Below are positions 51,573 through 61,485 of a stretch of 64,000 bases of DNA, piece by piece. Source of the DNA: Cerasibacillus quisquiliarum (GTDB taxonomy: Bacteria > Bacillota > Bacilli > Bacillales > Amphibacillaceae). Made by a program: the position numbers and the translations under genes. Position 1 is the first letter of the stretch, and every line of letters starts with the position of its first letter. The stretch is from positions 37,922-101,921 of the forward strand of contig NZ_JACHHA010000008.1 of assembly GCF_014202495.1 (NCBI RefSeq), read 5' to 3'. The notes under the pieces are model-generated. The model saw nothing but the letters and a program-made list of their open reading frames with translations. It had not been told where the DNA came from and searched no databases.

Positions 51573-51603
51573 ACAAGCGGAGAATGGTCATTCTCCGCTT
51601 TGC
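51573..51603. terminator. Terminator between the serpin and the convergent VLRF1 gene
   Basis: AAGCGGAGAAT (51575-51585) pairs with ATTCTCCGCTT (51590-51600) across a 4-nt loop. A T-run follows on the minus side only weakly, so use for the plus strand is more likely. Confidence 0.7.
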
Positions 51604-51629
51604 TAAACTTTATGTTTATTATTAATGTT

Positions 51630-52400
51630 TTATTTTATTAAAAAATCACGTGCTATATCATGTGCCGATTTACCTGTATAGTTTTGATTAACGACATGAA
51701 CGATATTCAATCTTGGAAGCAAATGTTTCATTTTATTTGTTAATTCTGTTGGACCAGCAAGATAAACTTCCTTCCATGTATATTCTTTTGCATGCTTTTC
51801 AATTGTTGGAACGAGTTCTTTAAACCAGCGTGATTGATGCTCCTTTAAGCGTCGATCATATTTATCACGATGGTTTGCGCTACTTGATATAATAGCACCA
51901 AAAGCGATTCCTTTATAGCGACGCCAATCTTCAGTGTTTAAATCAAACTCATAATGAGCTTCATCCATCACTTCAGCAAGCAATGTATCGATTAAAGCAA
52001 CGCGATCACGTTGGAGCAGAATAATACCTGTTCTTGGATATTCTTCAAATAGTTGGTCTAATTGTTTTGTAACGGGTTCTTTTTCCCAGTAAAATTCATT
52101 GTTTAATGTGATTTGGGTCTGTTTGATGAGTAAGTCGTCAGATGTCGCATAACAAATCAGTCCATGTTTTAATTGACGTTGGTGGTCTAAAACAGCTGTT
52201 TCCACTTTTTCTTGAATCGAGAGAAATTGTTTATGTTCATCAGGTTGTGAAGCTTTTACGTATTCGCCAATACGTTTCAAACCGTTTTTTAAGCGAATTT
52301 TCCAATCTTCATGACTCGGGTCTGTTGCAAGATAAATGGTTAATACCGGACCATTGAGTTGAGATATTTTGCCCCTTAAATTTTTCAATTCGAGTGCCAT
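51630..52400 (-). CDS. VLRF1/baeRF family protein (bacterial eRF1-like)
   Basis: The 256-residue cytosolic protein begins LRGKISQLNGPVLTIYLATD. It contains RTGIILLQRDRVALIDTLLA and HRDKYDRRLKEHQSRWFKEL, the pattern of bacterial aeRF1-like release-factor relatives. These are thought to act in ribosome rescue or translation quality control. Evidence is by family resemblance only. GAGGGGAG precedes the ATG. Confidence 0.7.
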   Translation of the reverse strand: MALELKNLRGKISQLNGPVLTIYLATDPSHEDWKIRLKNGLKRIGEYVKASQPDEHKQFLSIQEKVETAVLDHQRQLKHGLICYATSDDLLIKQTQITLNNEFYWEKEPVTKQLDQLFEEYPRTGIILLQRDRVALIDTLLAEVMDEAHYEFDLNTEDWRRYKGIAFGAIISSSANHRDKYDRRLKEHQSRWFKELVPTIEKHAKEYTWKEVYLAGPTELTNKMKHLLPRLNIVHVVNQNYTGKSAHDIARDFLIK

Positions 52401-52589
52401 AAAAATTCTCCCCTCTATTTGTACTCAACTTCAGTGTATCATGAGTAAGGCTGACATAACCAGATGAAAAATTACAAATTTCCGAATAATTAGTAGCAGT
52501 TAAGTAAAACATACATATGGGCAGAAGCACACTTTAAGCTGAAGCGAATATAATGTTATCGTAAAAATGATTTTAGTAAATGGGGGAAA

Positions 52590-52868
52590 ATGATGCAACA
52601 GAATCAATATTGGGGATTTCCAGAACAACATCTTCCATATCATCCACCTACAGCTCAGCCTGGATACCAGTGGTTTCGTCAAATTGTGATTGAGGATGCC
52701 ATCGGTATCGCTCGGCAACAAGTTGCTGGAGAAGTTGTAAAGGCGGAATTGGAAAGAGAACATGGAAGATTGTATTATGAAGTTGATATTTTAGCCACGA
52801 ATGGTAGGAAATATGAAGTGAAAATTGATGCAAATAATGGTGCTGTATTAGGTGTGGAATTAGATTAG
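52590..52868 (+). CDS. Small PepSY-like domain protein
   Basis: The 92-residue protein has a Gln/Pro-rich N-terminus and a PepSY-like domain (residues about 32-92) with IGIARQQVAGEVVKAELERE, LYYEVDILATNGRKYEVKID and NNGAVLGVELD. It has no signal peptide. GGGGGAAA lies directly before two adjacent ATG codons. PepSY domains often inhibit peptidases or bind cell-wall ligands. A terminator follows about 30 bp after the stop. Confidence 0.75.
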   Translation: MMQQNQYWGFPEQHLPYHPPTAQPGYQWFRQIVIEDAIGIARQQVAGEVVKAELEREHGRLYYEVDILATNGRKYEVKIDANNGAVLGVELD

Positions 52869-52893
52869 AAGACTTACCTAAATCTACTTCAAA

Positions 52894-52943
52894 AAAAAGA
52901 GCAGTCCAATGAATCTTTTAGATAGTTGGACGCTCTTTATTTT
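52894..52943 (+). terminator. Intrinsic terminator after the PepSY gene
   Basis: AAAGAGC-GTCCAA type arms (AGAGCAGTCCAA at about 52899 and TTGGACGCTCT at about 52927) pair with one bulged base and are followed by TTATTTTTT. Confidence 0.8.
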
Positions 52944-53088
52944 TTACTCTTCATACAGTCCAAAAGCGATTTAATCTGTTTCCCAAGCCCCATATTAGGC
53001 CGCTATCCATTGTAAATGTGATCTAATATCGCTTTACATGCCCCTCAATCAATTCGCATTAACTGCTCATATGCTTTATAATCAAAAC

Positions 53089-53793
53089 TTATTCGGCAAC
53101 ATACGTGTTTAAATTCCGATCTATTTTGGACAAATGTCCATTCCTTAGTTGATATGCGTCTTCGGTGTATTTGATTAGTTCTAGATAGTGTGTGACCATA
53201 ACAATTGTTTTCTTGTCTTGTCGGTGGATTTTTTGAAAAAGTTCCATTATATTATTGGCTGTATCCTCATCTAAATTTCCAGTCATTTCATCTGCTAAAA
53301 TAATGTCGGGTTGACTCATAAGGGCACGGGCTATGGCAATGCGTTGTTGCTCTCCGCCTGATAATTTAGCAGGGATATGATGGCGACGATCTTTTAACCC
53401 AACTTGTTCTATTAAATGTTCCGCACGCTCAATCACCTCTTTATTTTTCTTAAATTGGAGGATAGGTAGCATAATATTTTCAAGCGCTGTTAATGCTGGC
53501 AGTAATTGATACTGCTGGAAGATATAACTAATTTTGCGGTTACGTAGACGATTCCGTTCTTTATTAGTTAGTTGATTTACATGAACACCATCAATGATGA
53601 TTTCTCCAGAAGTCGGTTCATCAAGGAGACCTATCACTTGTAATAAGGTTGTTTTACCCGAGCCAGACGGACCAATAATACTAACAAATTTTCCAGGATT
53701 AATGGATAGTGTTATATTGTCTAAGACATGCACGGTTTCATTTCTAGATGTATAAGATTTGGTGATGTTTTTTAAGTTAATCACTCGTTTCAT
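53089..53793 (-). CDS. ABC transporter ATPase (MacB/LolD type)
   Basis: The 234-residue ATPase has Walker A GPSGSGKTTLLQ, Q-loop YIFQQYQLLP, signature LSGGEQQRIAIARAL, Walker B IILADEMTGNLDEDT and H-loop MVTHYLELI. The Asp-Glu-Met version of Walker B is slightly unusual. It follows the large FtsX-like permease by 21 bp on the same strand and is its energising subunit. The complex probably exports a peptide or lipid, or signals across the membrane. Confidence 0.92.
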   Translation of the reverse strand: MKRVINLKNITKSYTSRNETVHVLDNITLSINPGKFVSIIGPSGSGKTTLLQVIGLLDEPTSGEIIIDGVHVNQLTNKERNRLRNRKISYIFQQYQLLPALTALENIMLPILQFKKNKEVIERAEHLIEQVGLKDRRHHIPAKLSGGEQQRIAIARALMSQPDIILADEMTGNLDEDTANNIMELFQKIHRQDKKTIVMVTHYLELIKYTEDAYQLRNGHLSKIDRNLNTYVAE

Positions 53794-53814
53794 CCTTTCT
53801 GTTCAAACAAAAAT

Positions 53815-56409
53815 CTAGTGAAATTCACGTAAGCGATAACGATTAGAACGGAGCAATAATGTTACGACACTAATTAACAGACTGACACATAAACTAATAG
53901 CAATAAAAACAATGACATCTGTTATATTTAAAACAACGGAATCACTAAATGATGTTAGAAATAGATAACCACAAATTGCTCCGACAGAGACAGCCGCACC
54001 ACTAATAAAAAACTCTTCCAAAAGATATAAAAATGCCCAGCGTTTTGTTTCCCATCCCCAAGCCTTGTAAAGTTGAATTTCTCCGATTCTAGCTTCTGTT
54101 TGATTAATATGGATCGCAATATAACTAAATAACGCCAGAAGAATGCCGATGGTAAATAATAGCCACTGATGGGCTTGTAAACTTACATCTACTCTTTCAC
54201 CGAGGAAAGTAAGCACTAACAATGCCGATGCTTGTTGTTTAGATAATAGAAACAGTGAAACATAGAGTAAAGTAGCGATGATAATCACTGCTTTTGTCAT
54301 ACTACGAATCGGATGACGAATCATATTGCGAAAACTATATGACCATAATGTGTTACTCGGTCGCTGAGAAAGGATGGTCTTTTTCGTTTGGTTGGACCCC
54401 CGTAAATTTATGTGACGATCCAAATGACGAATAACTGGAATAATGTAAAGACAAATCATTGCGAATAAAGAAAGGAGTAGACTTACTATCATAGCGACTA
54501 GCATTTGTGTTGTGTTCCAGGCAGTGCCAATCGTAATATATAGAGTGATAAAGCAAATGGTGACTAAAAATAAAATACCAATCGATTCAAAAATTAATGA
54601 TTGAATAATTCTCCATTTCGACCACCCGAATGTGTACTGAATGGTCATATCTCTTTTTCTGTTTTCCGTGTAATTTCGATAGATGAGACTTAGACCAATT
54701 AATCCCATTGCAACGATAAATATGGTAAGTAATAAGGTCGTTGAACTGACACGTTCTTCAATAACAAAGGAGGCGCCTTCTTCACTCCAACCTTCTAATA
54801 AATAACCGTAACCAGGAACACCATCAAAATCATCTAATAATACATGGACTTTACGGTCCGCACTGCCTAACATGATATCGACGTGTAGATTTGTTTCTTG
54901 GCGAATTTTTTCGGCAATATGTTCGACTTTAGCCATGCTTTCAGGACTTCTTTCTCCGGCTCCTTCAACAATGACACGAATAATGGAAATCGGTTTATCC
55001 CCGAGTAAATATTCAGCTGCTGCTAATGTTGTTATTGCATCAATACCGCCTGTATAATAACTATCTTTATATGGTGAACTTTGATAGACGTAGGGGGCAG
55101 CTAATTTAGTTCCCTTTGTATCATGTGTAACATAAACGTCCTCCGGTTGATAATAATCAGGAGAAACTGGCTTGTCGCTTGTTGTAAAATGATTCTCTAA
55201 GCGTGTGGCATCAAAGCGACCGATAATGTCAAAACTAAAATGTTTACTTAAATTAACAGATTCAGCTTGTCGGTAATTAATTTGTTCCTTACGTGTCGAT
55301 TGTGGTATGGCTTCAACAACAGGAACCCCATTTATTAGCTCCTGATCTAGGTGTCTATATTGAAGTGGAGAAAAGTCTAAAATAGTACGTTGATTACTGA
55401 ACCCAGGGTGACTTTCGTTATTTATAATCTTCCCGTTTTCCAGTTTTATCGAACCGATATTAAATAAATATGCTTCACTAAAAGGATTAAAATTGATATC
55501 AACTACTTTTTCACGTGGGCGTGATGCCAAATATTCTTTGCCACCTGCTTCAATTAAACGGTCCACATCTAAGTATTTCTCAGGAACGTCTATTTTATAT
55601 ATCGTTGATTGATAAAGCGTGTCATACGGTTGATTCAGTAAAATGAGTGGAATAATTGGAATGTCCTCTCGCTTTTGTATTGTGTGATGTCCATCAAAAA
55701 AATCCCCTTCAACGATGGCTTTGTCTAAATTTAATAGTTTAGCTTCTTCATCGGGATCAACGGCTACCATTGACCATGTACTACCATCTGTACGAAGAAC
55801 GCTATTTGGAGGTTCGCTCGATAAATTCCATCGTCCCAATTCCCAAATGTCTTCAAAACGCTCAAATAAATGTTCCTCTTCATTCGAAAGAAACTGCGAG
55901 TAAGAAAGGTCAGCTAAAAAGTCTGGGGTAATATCGCGATACCGGTTACCGTCAAATACTTTTGTAGACTCTTCTCTGTAATAAAATCCGAAATCTTTAA
56001 TGCCAAAGTCAATACTTAGTCCTTCATTTTCTACATTTCCAATAAATGTCAAAGGTGCCGCAACTTCAACACCATCAAGTGCTTTAATCCGTTCATATTG
56101 TTCACGTGTGATCCCACTGTGATGCTGTGCCAAATCCCCTCTTCTTACTAAACCGTCTAACACAGTATTTGAGTTCTCGCCCGTTTCACGTAAGTTTATT
56201 TTATGAGCCATCTCTTCCGTCTTCGGCCTAATCAGTAAATCATAACCCGTTCGCCAGTTTTTCGTTAATTGCTCCGTCGCTTGTACTTTTATATGTTCAG
56301 ATGTTTGAAATGTATAAATAAATGCGAGACCAATTAATACGAGAATAACAATAATTGAAAGTGTGGAACGCCAGTAATACATAATACTTTTTAAAATGAC
56401 TTTGTGCAT
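53815..56409 (-). CDS. FtsX-like ABC permease
   Basis: The 864-residue protein has one N-terminal helix (about 12-32), a very large extracytoplasmic domain (about 33-555), then seven further helices in the last 300 residues. These contain two FtsX-like cores (LLLTIFIVAMGLIGLSLIYR and LFTIGILLALFSYIAIHINQ). The extracytoplasmic domain contains DGVEVAAPLTFIGNVE, a stretch like the one in the partial gene at the right edge of the window (KVDIAAPVASIG). The ATG is at 56409; AAAGGGGG lies upstream. It is followed by its ATPase. Confidence 0.9.
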   Translation of the reverse strand: MHKVILKSIMYYWRSTLSIIVILVLIGLAFIYTFQTSEHIKVQATEQLTKNWRTGYDLLIRPKTEEMAHKINLRETGENSNTVLDGLVRRGDLAQHHSGITREQYERIKALDGVEVAAPLTFIGNVENEGLSIDFGIKDFGFYYREESTKVFDGNRYRDITPDFLADLSYSQFLSNEEEHLFERFEDIWELGRWNLSSEPPNSVLRTDGSTWSMVAVDPDEEAKLLNLDKAIVEGDFFDGHHTIQKREDIPIIPLILLNQPYDTLYQSTIYKIDVPEKYLDVDRLIEAGGKEYLASRPREKVVDINFNPFSEAYLFNIGSIKLENGKIINNESHPGFSNQRTILDFSPLQYRHLDQELINGVPVVEAIPQSTRKEQINYRQAESVNLSKHFSFDIIGRFDATRLENHFTTSDKPVSPDYYQPEDVYVTHDTKGTKLAAPYVYQSSPYKDSYYTGGIDAITTLAAAEYLLGDKPISIIRVIVEGAGERSPESMAKVEHIAEKIRQETNLHVDIMLGSADRKVHVLLDDFDGVPGYGYLLEGWSEEGASFVIEERVSSTTLLLTIFIVAMGLIGLSLIYRNYTENRKRDMTIQYTFGWSKWRIIQSLIFESIGILFLVTICFITLYITIGTAWNTTQMLVAMIVSLLLSLFAMICLYIIPVIRHLDRHINLRGSNQTKKTILSQRPSNTLWSYSFRNMIRHPIRSMTKAVIIIATLLYVSLFLLSKQQASALLVLTFLGERVDVSLQAHQWLLFTIGILLALFSYIAIHINQTEARIGEIQLYKAWGWETKRWAFLYLLEEFFISGAAVSVGAICGYLFLTSFSDSVVLNITDVIVFIAISLCVSLLISVVTLLLRSNRYRLREFH

Positions 56410-56705
56410 GATATCCCCCTTTACTATTAGAATAATCTTTCACTTTTATAAGGTCATTTTAGCATAGTAACATAACAAAAACAACGAATATTCACAAAAA
56501 TAAAACCATTTATGTGCATAAAAATACTAGAATTCAATCCCAAATTTTTTTCACAACATGATATAATAAAATATATATTTTATTTGCCACTTAACATCTC
56601 GTTCCTCTATTTTTATATGAAACCACTCAATGTATCATGCTTATCTACTAAATCTATATTCATTCCAAAAGGACGAAGGAAAATTTAATAAGAAGGAGAA
56701 TCCAT

Positions 56706-57872
56706 ATGAAATTATTTCATACGGCTGATTGGCATTTAGGAAAATTAGTACAAGGTGTTTATATGACAGAAGATCAACGGTATATATTGCAACAATTTGT
56801 CCAAGCAGTTGAAGAGGAAAAACCGGATGCTGTCATTATTGCAGGTGATTTATATGATCGTTCAGTGCCGCCGACTGAAGCCATTCAACTACTTGATGAA
56901 GTGTTAAATACGATTGTGTTAAAACGAAAGACGCCCGTCCTTGCGATTGCAGGAAATCATGATAGTCCAAGTCGGTTACATTTTGGTAGTCGGTTAATGG
57001 AGACAAATGGCTTATTTATGGTGGGGAAATTTTCAAGAGATTTAGAACCTATCATTTTACATGATACGTTTGGAGAGGTTCATTTTCATTTAGTACCTTA
57101 TGTGGATCCAAGTGTTGTGCGCAATGAATTTGAAGATGATAAGATTCGCTCACATAATGATGCCATGCGGAAGATTGTGGAACATATTCAAGCGAAAATG
57201 AATCCATCTGCAAGACATGTCTTTGTTGGACATGCATTTGTCACACCATATGGAGAGAAAGAAGCGAACACAAGTGATTCCGAACGTCCATTGTCGATTG
57301 GCGGTTCAGAATATGTAGAAGCACGACATTTTGAATCATTCCACTATACAGCACTTGGGCATTTACATCAGGCGCATTATGTTCAAGAAGAAACGATTCG
57401 CTATGCTGGTTCTCCATTAAAATATTCCATTTCTGAAGAGCGCCATCAAAAAGGTTTTTATGTTATTGAATTAAATAAGACAGGCGATGTCCATGTAGAA
57501 AAGCGACATCTTAAACCGTTTCGTGATATGCGTACAGTAGAAGCAACAATGGCGGAACTTTTAAAGCATCCTGAAAATGAAGATTATGTGTTTATTAAAC
57601 TACTAGACGAAATGCCGGTTTTATCACCAATGGAAAAGGTTCGTTCTGTTTATCCGAATGCGATGCATGTTGAACGAAAGTATTTTCAACTTGGATTAAA
57701 TCAGGAGAAAAGCGATGTCATTGAACGGGCGAAGATGTCTGATTTAGAGCTTTTTCGAGCATTTTATAAAGAGGTTAAAGGAACAGATGTTTCAGAGGAA
57801 ACGGAAGCGATTTTTAAAGAAGTCCTTGATGCGTTTTTACAAGAAGAACGGGAACAAGTGCCAGTAAAATAA
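56706..57872 (+). CDS. sbcD: Exonuclease SbcD (Mre11-like)
   Basis: The 388-residue metallophosphoesterase contains all five motifs: HTADWHLGK, AGDLYDRSVPPTE, GNHDSPSRL, GHAFVTP and LGHLHQAHYV. It forms the SbcCD nuclease with the next gene product and cuts DNA hairpins and protein-blocked ends. AAGAAGGAG precedes the ATG. The sbcC gene starts 15 bp after its stop. Confidence 0.97.
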   Translation: MKLFHTADWHLGKLVQGVYMTEDQRYILQQFVQAVEEEKPDAVIIAGDLYDRSVPPTEAIQLLDEVLNTIVLKRKTPVLAIAGNHDSPSRLHFGSRLMETNGLFMVGKFSRDLEPIILHDTFGEVHFHLVPYVDPSVVRNEFEDDKIRSHNDAMRKIVEHIQAKMNPSARHVFVGHAFVTPYGEKEANTSDSERPLSIGGSEYVEARHFESFHYTALGHLHQAHYVQEETIRYAGSPLKYSISEERHQKGFYVIELNKTGDVHVEKRHLKPFRDMRTVEATMAELLKHPENEDYVFIKLLDEMPVLSPMEKVRSVYPNAMHVERKYFQLGLNQEKSDVIERAKMSDLELFRAFYKEVKGTDVSEETEAIFKEVLDAFLQEEREQVPVK

Positions 57873-57887
57873 GGGAGGGTGAAATAA

Positions 57888-60800
57888 GTGAGACCATTAA
57901 AACTAACGATGCGAGCTTTCGGTCCCTATAAGAATCAAGAAACGATAGATTTTAATGAACTAGATGATCATCAATTATTTGTCATTTCTGGCAATACAGG
58001 TGCTGGTAAAACGACGATTTTCGATGCGATATGTTTTGCTTTATACGGTAGTGCGAGTGGTGAAGATCGCGAAAATCAAGCAATGTTAAGAAGTCAGTTT
58101 GCTAACGACGATATACATACATCAGTGGAGCTTCTATTTGAATTAAAAGGACGGACATATCGGATTTTCAGGCAACTCGGTCATATTAAAAAAGGGAATA
58201 AAACGAAAACCGGTGATCAGTATGAGTTTTTTGAAATTGTTGATGGAGAAGAAATCCCATGTGTTGATCGTCAAATTGTAACGGAAATTAATGAGAAAGT
58301 AGAAGCCTTGATGGGATTAACGGAAGATCAATTTAAGCAAATCGTTATGCTCCCACAAGGTGAGTTCCGTAAACTATTAACATCAGAAACAGAAAATAAA
58401 GAAGCGATTTTACGACGGTTATTTAAAACAGAACCATATAAACAAATTGGCGAACAATTACGCATTCGAAAGCAACAGTTGGAACAATCGTATCAAACTG
58501 AGAAGCAAACTTGTGATCATTATATCCATCAGCTGGCTTCACTACCAGAACGTAGTGACAGCCAACTGTTTCAAACTCTTAATGAAGAGCATTTTAATGT
58601 CTATCAAATATTAACCGGATTAGAAGCTGAACTAACCTATTATGAACAAAAGCTGGCTACTGATTTAGAAAGATATAAAGCAATTGAGAAAGAGCATCAA
58701 CAAGCGAGTGAAATGTATTACAAGGCAAAAGCACTTCATGAAAAATTTGCTGAATATGAAGAGAAAACTAAACGTCTTAACCAATTGACAGATCAACAAG
58801 CATTGTATGAAGAAAAAGGAGAAGAATTAGAAGCCGCTGAGCGTGCTTATAATATAGAACCTTATGAAAAGCAAGTATTGGATTGGAAAGCGGATATTCT
58901 TCATAAGGGAACAGCTTTAGAAAAAGCAACCATACAATTAAATGAAGCGAAAGCTTACTATGAAAAAATGGAAAAACAATATAAATTAGAAGAAAATAAA
59001 GCGCCAGAACGCGAGCAAATAAAGCAGCAATTACATCGATTACAAGAGTTTCTACCGACAGTTGAAGCGATGGAAGAAATGAAATCTAAGTTAAACCGCC
59101 TAAAACGACAAGCTTTAAAGACGTATGAAAAGATTGAGCAAACTAAGACGCAACGTAAACAAAAGCAGGAACAGATTGAAACAATCGAAAGGTCCGTGCA
59201 ACAATTAGATGAAGCGGTGAGTTCAATTGGGAAAAAAGAACAACAGCGCAATCAACTTCGCGAACAACATCGTCTTTTAACAAAACATATTCAATACACT
59301 GAAAAGAAACATCACTTAGAAAGAGTTGGAAAAGAGCAAAAGCAAACGTATATAAAACAGAAACAAGCTTATGAGACGCTTGAAGAAACGTGGCTGAAAA
59401 ATCAAGCCGGTATGTTAGCTAGTCACTTACATGATGGTCAACCGTGTCCTGTATGTGGAAGTCTTTCACATCCTAATAAAGCAAGCGATGGAAAACATCT
59501 TGTCACTCGCGAACAGTTGGATCAAGCAAAACTATTATTTAAAAAAGTAGAAAATGATTATCGAACAACGCAAGTTGAATGGAAAAGAAATCAAGCAGAG
59601 CTTAAAGAGATTGAAAACGAAATTGTGACCGAATATAACATTTCTATTGAACATATTCCTACAGCCCGCGAGCAAATTATAAAGCAAGGTAAAAAACTAA
59701 GTGAAGACTTAGAGCGATTAGAGCGAGCTCAAGCCGAACTAAAAATCAAACGACAGCATCTTGAAAAGGAAAAGCAACAGCTTAAAGAACTTGAACAACA
59801 AAAAGAAACATTAGATAAAGTGTATCAAGAAGAACGCGAGCAATATACGGGTGAGAAAGCCGCTTATACGGAGCGACTTCGTGTTATACCAGAGGAGATG
59901 CGTTCACTGACAACTCTCAGGCAGCAAATCAAACAAGTTGAAGAGACGAAACAGGTATTAGAAGAAGCTTGGGAACATGTACAGAAACAATTACAATTAG
60001 CAAAAGAAAAAGTGACAACGACAGAAGTGAATGTTAAGCATGCTCGCCAACGATTAGCCGAAACGAAAGAAAAATATCAACAAGCAGAAGAACAATTTGT
60101 ATTAAAATTAACAGAAGCTAAATTCTTATCTGCCTCTGAGTATCGGGAAGCAAAGAGAGAGGCATCTGTTCGTCAACAATTAAAAGCTGTTATTGAACGT
60201 TATAACGAAGAAGTTACATCGCTTACGAAACGGGTAGATGAATTAAAAGAACAGCTAAAAGATAAAGAAAACGTGCCGATTGTTAAGTTACAAGAAAAAG
60301 TGAAGCAACTTAAAGAGAAGTATGATGAAGCGTTTAACCAATTTAATGAAACAAAAGGATATTTACGAGATGGAAGACGTCAGTTCGAGCTTATTGAAGA
60401 GACGTACAAAAACATCCAGGAGATGGAAGGACAATTAAGCCGTATCACTGATTTATATGATGTCATACGTGGTCAAAATGATATGAAGTTGTCATTTGAA
60501 CGCTTTTTGCAAATAGAGTATTTAGAACAAATTATTGATGCAGCAAACCAAAGACTTCGTCATTTATCACAAGGGCAATTTATGTTAATGCGTAGTGAAC
60601 GTCAAGAATCGCATGGTCGTCAAAGTGGATTGGCACTAGATGTGTATGATGCGTACACGGGACAGACTCGTGATGTGAAAACATTATCAGGTGGAGAAAA
60701 ATTCAATGCTTCGCTTTGTCTCGCACTTGGTATGTCAGATGTTATTCAAAGTTTTCAAGGGAACGTATCGATTAAAACGATGTTTATTGATGAAGGGTTT

Positions 60801-60980
60801 GGGTCACTTGATGAAGAATCATTGCATAAAGCGATTGATACACTTATCGAACTTCAAGAATCAGGTCGTATGATTGGTGTTATTTCTCATGTAAAAGAGC
60901 TTAAATCAATATTCCCAGCTGTTTTAGAAGTGAAGAAAAATAAAGAAGGTCATAGTGAAACGCATTTTATTACGAAATAA
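57888..60980 (+). CDS. sbcC: Exonuclease subunit SbcC (Rad50-like)
   Basis: The 1030-residue SMC-like ATPase has Walker A SGNTGAGKTTIFDAI, long coiled coils and a zinc-hook CPVC (in QPCPVCGSLSHP, near residue 520). The signature TLSGGEKFNASLCLALGMSD and Walker B MFIDEGFGSLDEES follow. The hook dimerises two subunits by a zinc ion. The GTG start has GGGAGGGTG upstream. It forms one operon with sbcD. Confidence 0.97.
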   Translation: MRPLKLTMRAFGPYKNQETIDFNELDDHQLFVISGNTGAGKTTIFDAICFALYGSASGEDRENQAMLRSQFANDDIHTSVELLFELKGRTYRIFRQLGHIKKGNKTKTGDQYEFFEIVDGEEIPCVDRQIVTEINEKVEALMGLTEDQFKQIVMLPQGEFRKLLTSETENKEAILRRLFKTEPYKQIGEQLRIRKQQLEQSYQTEKQTCDHYIHQLASLPERSDSQLFQTLNEEHFNVYQILTGLEAELTYYEQKLATDLERYKAIEKEHQQASEMYYKAKALHEKFAEYEEKTKRLNQLTDQQALYEEKGEELEAAERAYNIEPYEKQVLDWKADILHKGTALEKATIQLNEAKAYYEKMEKQYKLEENKAPEREQIKQQLHRLQEFLPTVEAMEEMKSKLNRLKRQALKTYEKIEQTKTQRKQKQEQIETIERSVQQLDEAVSSIGKKEQQRNQLREQHRLLTKHIQYTEKKHHLERVGKEQKQTYIKQKQAYETLEETWLKNQAGMLASHLHDGQPCPVCGSLSHPNKASDGKHLVTREQLDQAKLLFKKVENDYRTTQVEWKRNQAELKEIENEIVTEYNISIEHIPTAREQIIKQGKKLSEDLERLERAQAELKIKRQHLEKEKQQLKELEQQKETLDKVYQEEREQYTGEKAAYTERLRVIPEEMRSLTTLRQQIKQVEETKQVLEEAWEHVQKQLQLAKEKVTTTEVNVKHARQRLAETKEKYQQAEEQFVLKLTEAKFLSASEYREAKREASVRQQLKAVIERYNEEVTSLTKRVDELKEQLKDKENVPIVKLQEKVKQLKEKYDEAFNQFNETKGYLRDGRRQFELIEETYKNIQEMEGQLSRITDLYDVIRGQNDMKLSFERFLQIEYLEQIIDAANQRLRHLSQGQFMLMRSERQESHGRQSGLALDVYDAYTGQTRDVKTLSGGEKFNASLCLALGMSDVIQSFQGNVSIKTMFIDEGFGSLDEESLHKAIDTLIELQESGRMIGVISHVKELKSIFPAVLEVKKNKEGHSETHFITK

Positions 60981-61073
60981 CACGATAAAATGTCATATAT
61001 TAGACATATTATTCTTCAGTCTCTTTTGTTAAAATAAGAAAGCATGGACTGGAGGAAACATCGAGGAAACATC

Positions 61074-61388
61074 ATGGAAAATACGAAGCATCATCGATCA
61101 CTTTGGAAAGATGAAGCGTTAGTCGCATTAAATCAGGCGGTGCTTGATTCTTATAAGAAATATGGCGTCACCATCGTTGATCATCATACTGCTGCCGAAC
61201 AATTCCGGGTGTTCGAACAAAAAGAAGAATCTGCTGGTCGCCATGTCACAGGCAAATGGTCATGGCTCGTTCCACCAATGGCTCCATCGACAACACATAT
61301 GTATTTTAAACCGTATGATAATACGTTAGTAACGCCGAACTATTTTTATCAAAAAATGGAATATCCAGATGTTCAAAAGAATACGTGA
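61074..61388 (+). CDS. Hypothetical protein, 104 aa
   Basis: The soluble protein has 104 residues, with [20 protein letters not shown] in its middle and an aromatic-rich end. It has no known domain. Two copies of GAGGAAACATC stand directly before the ATG at 61074, so the ribosome site is duplicated, and an earlier ATG at 61044 overlaps the first copy. It lies downstream of sbcC and may be the last gene of that transcript. A strong terminator follows. Confidence 0.6.
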   Translation: MENTKHHRSLWKDEALVALNQAVLDSYKKYGVTIVDHHTAAEQFRVFEQKEESAGRHVTGKWSWLVPPMAPSTTHMYFKPYDNTLVTPNYFYQKMEYPDVQKNT

Positions 61389-61396
61389 AAATGATT

Positions 61397-61435
61397 AAAA
61401 CGCAGTTTAATTCATTTGAATTAGACTGCGTTCTG
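61397..61435. terminator. Terminator after the 104-aa gene
   Basis: AACGCAGTTTAATTC and GAATTAGACTGCGTT form a long stem (about 61400-61433) around ATTT, with one mismatch, and a T-containing tail. It lies between convergent genes. Confidence 0.8.
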
Positions 61436-61485
61436 TTTATAACAAGAAGTGATTCAATTATATTCTGTTTATGTTTAGAAAGATT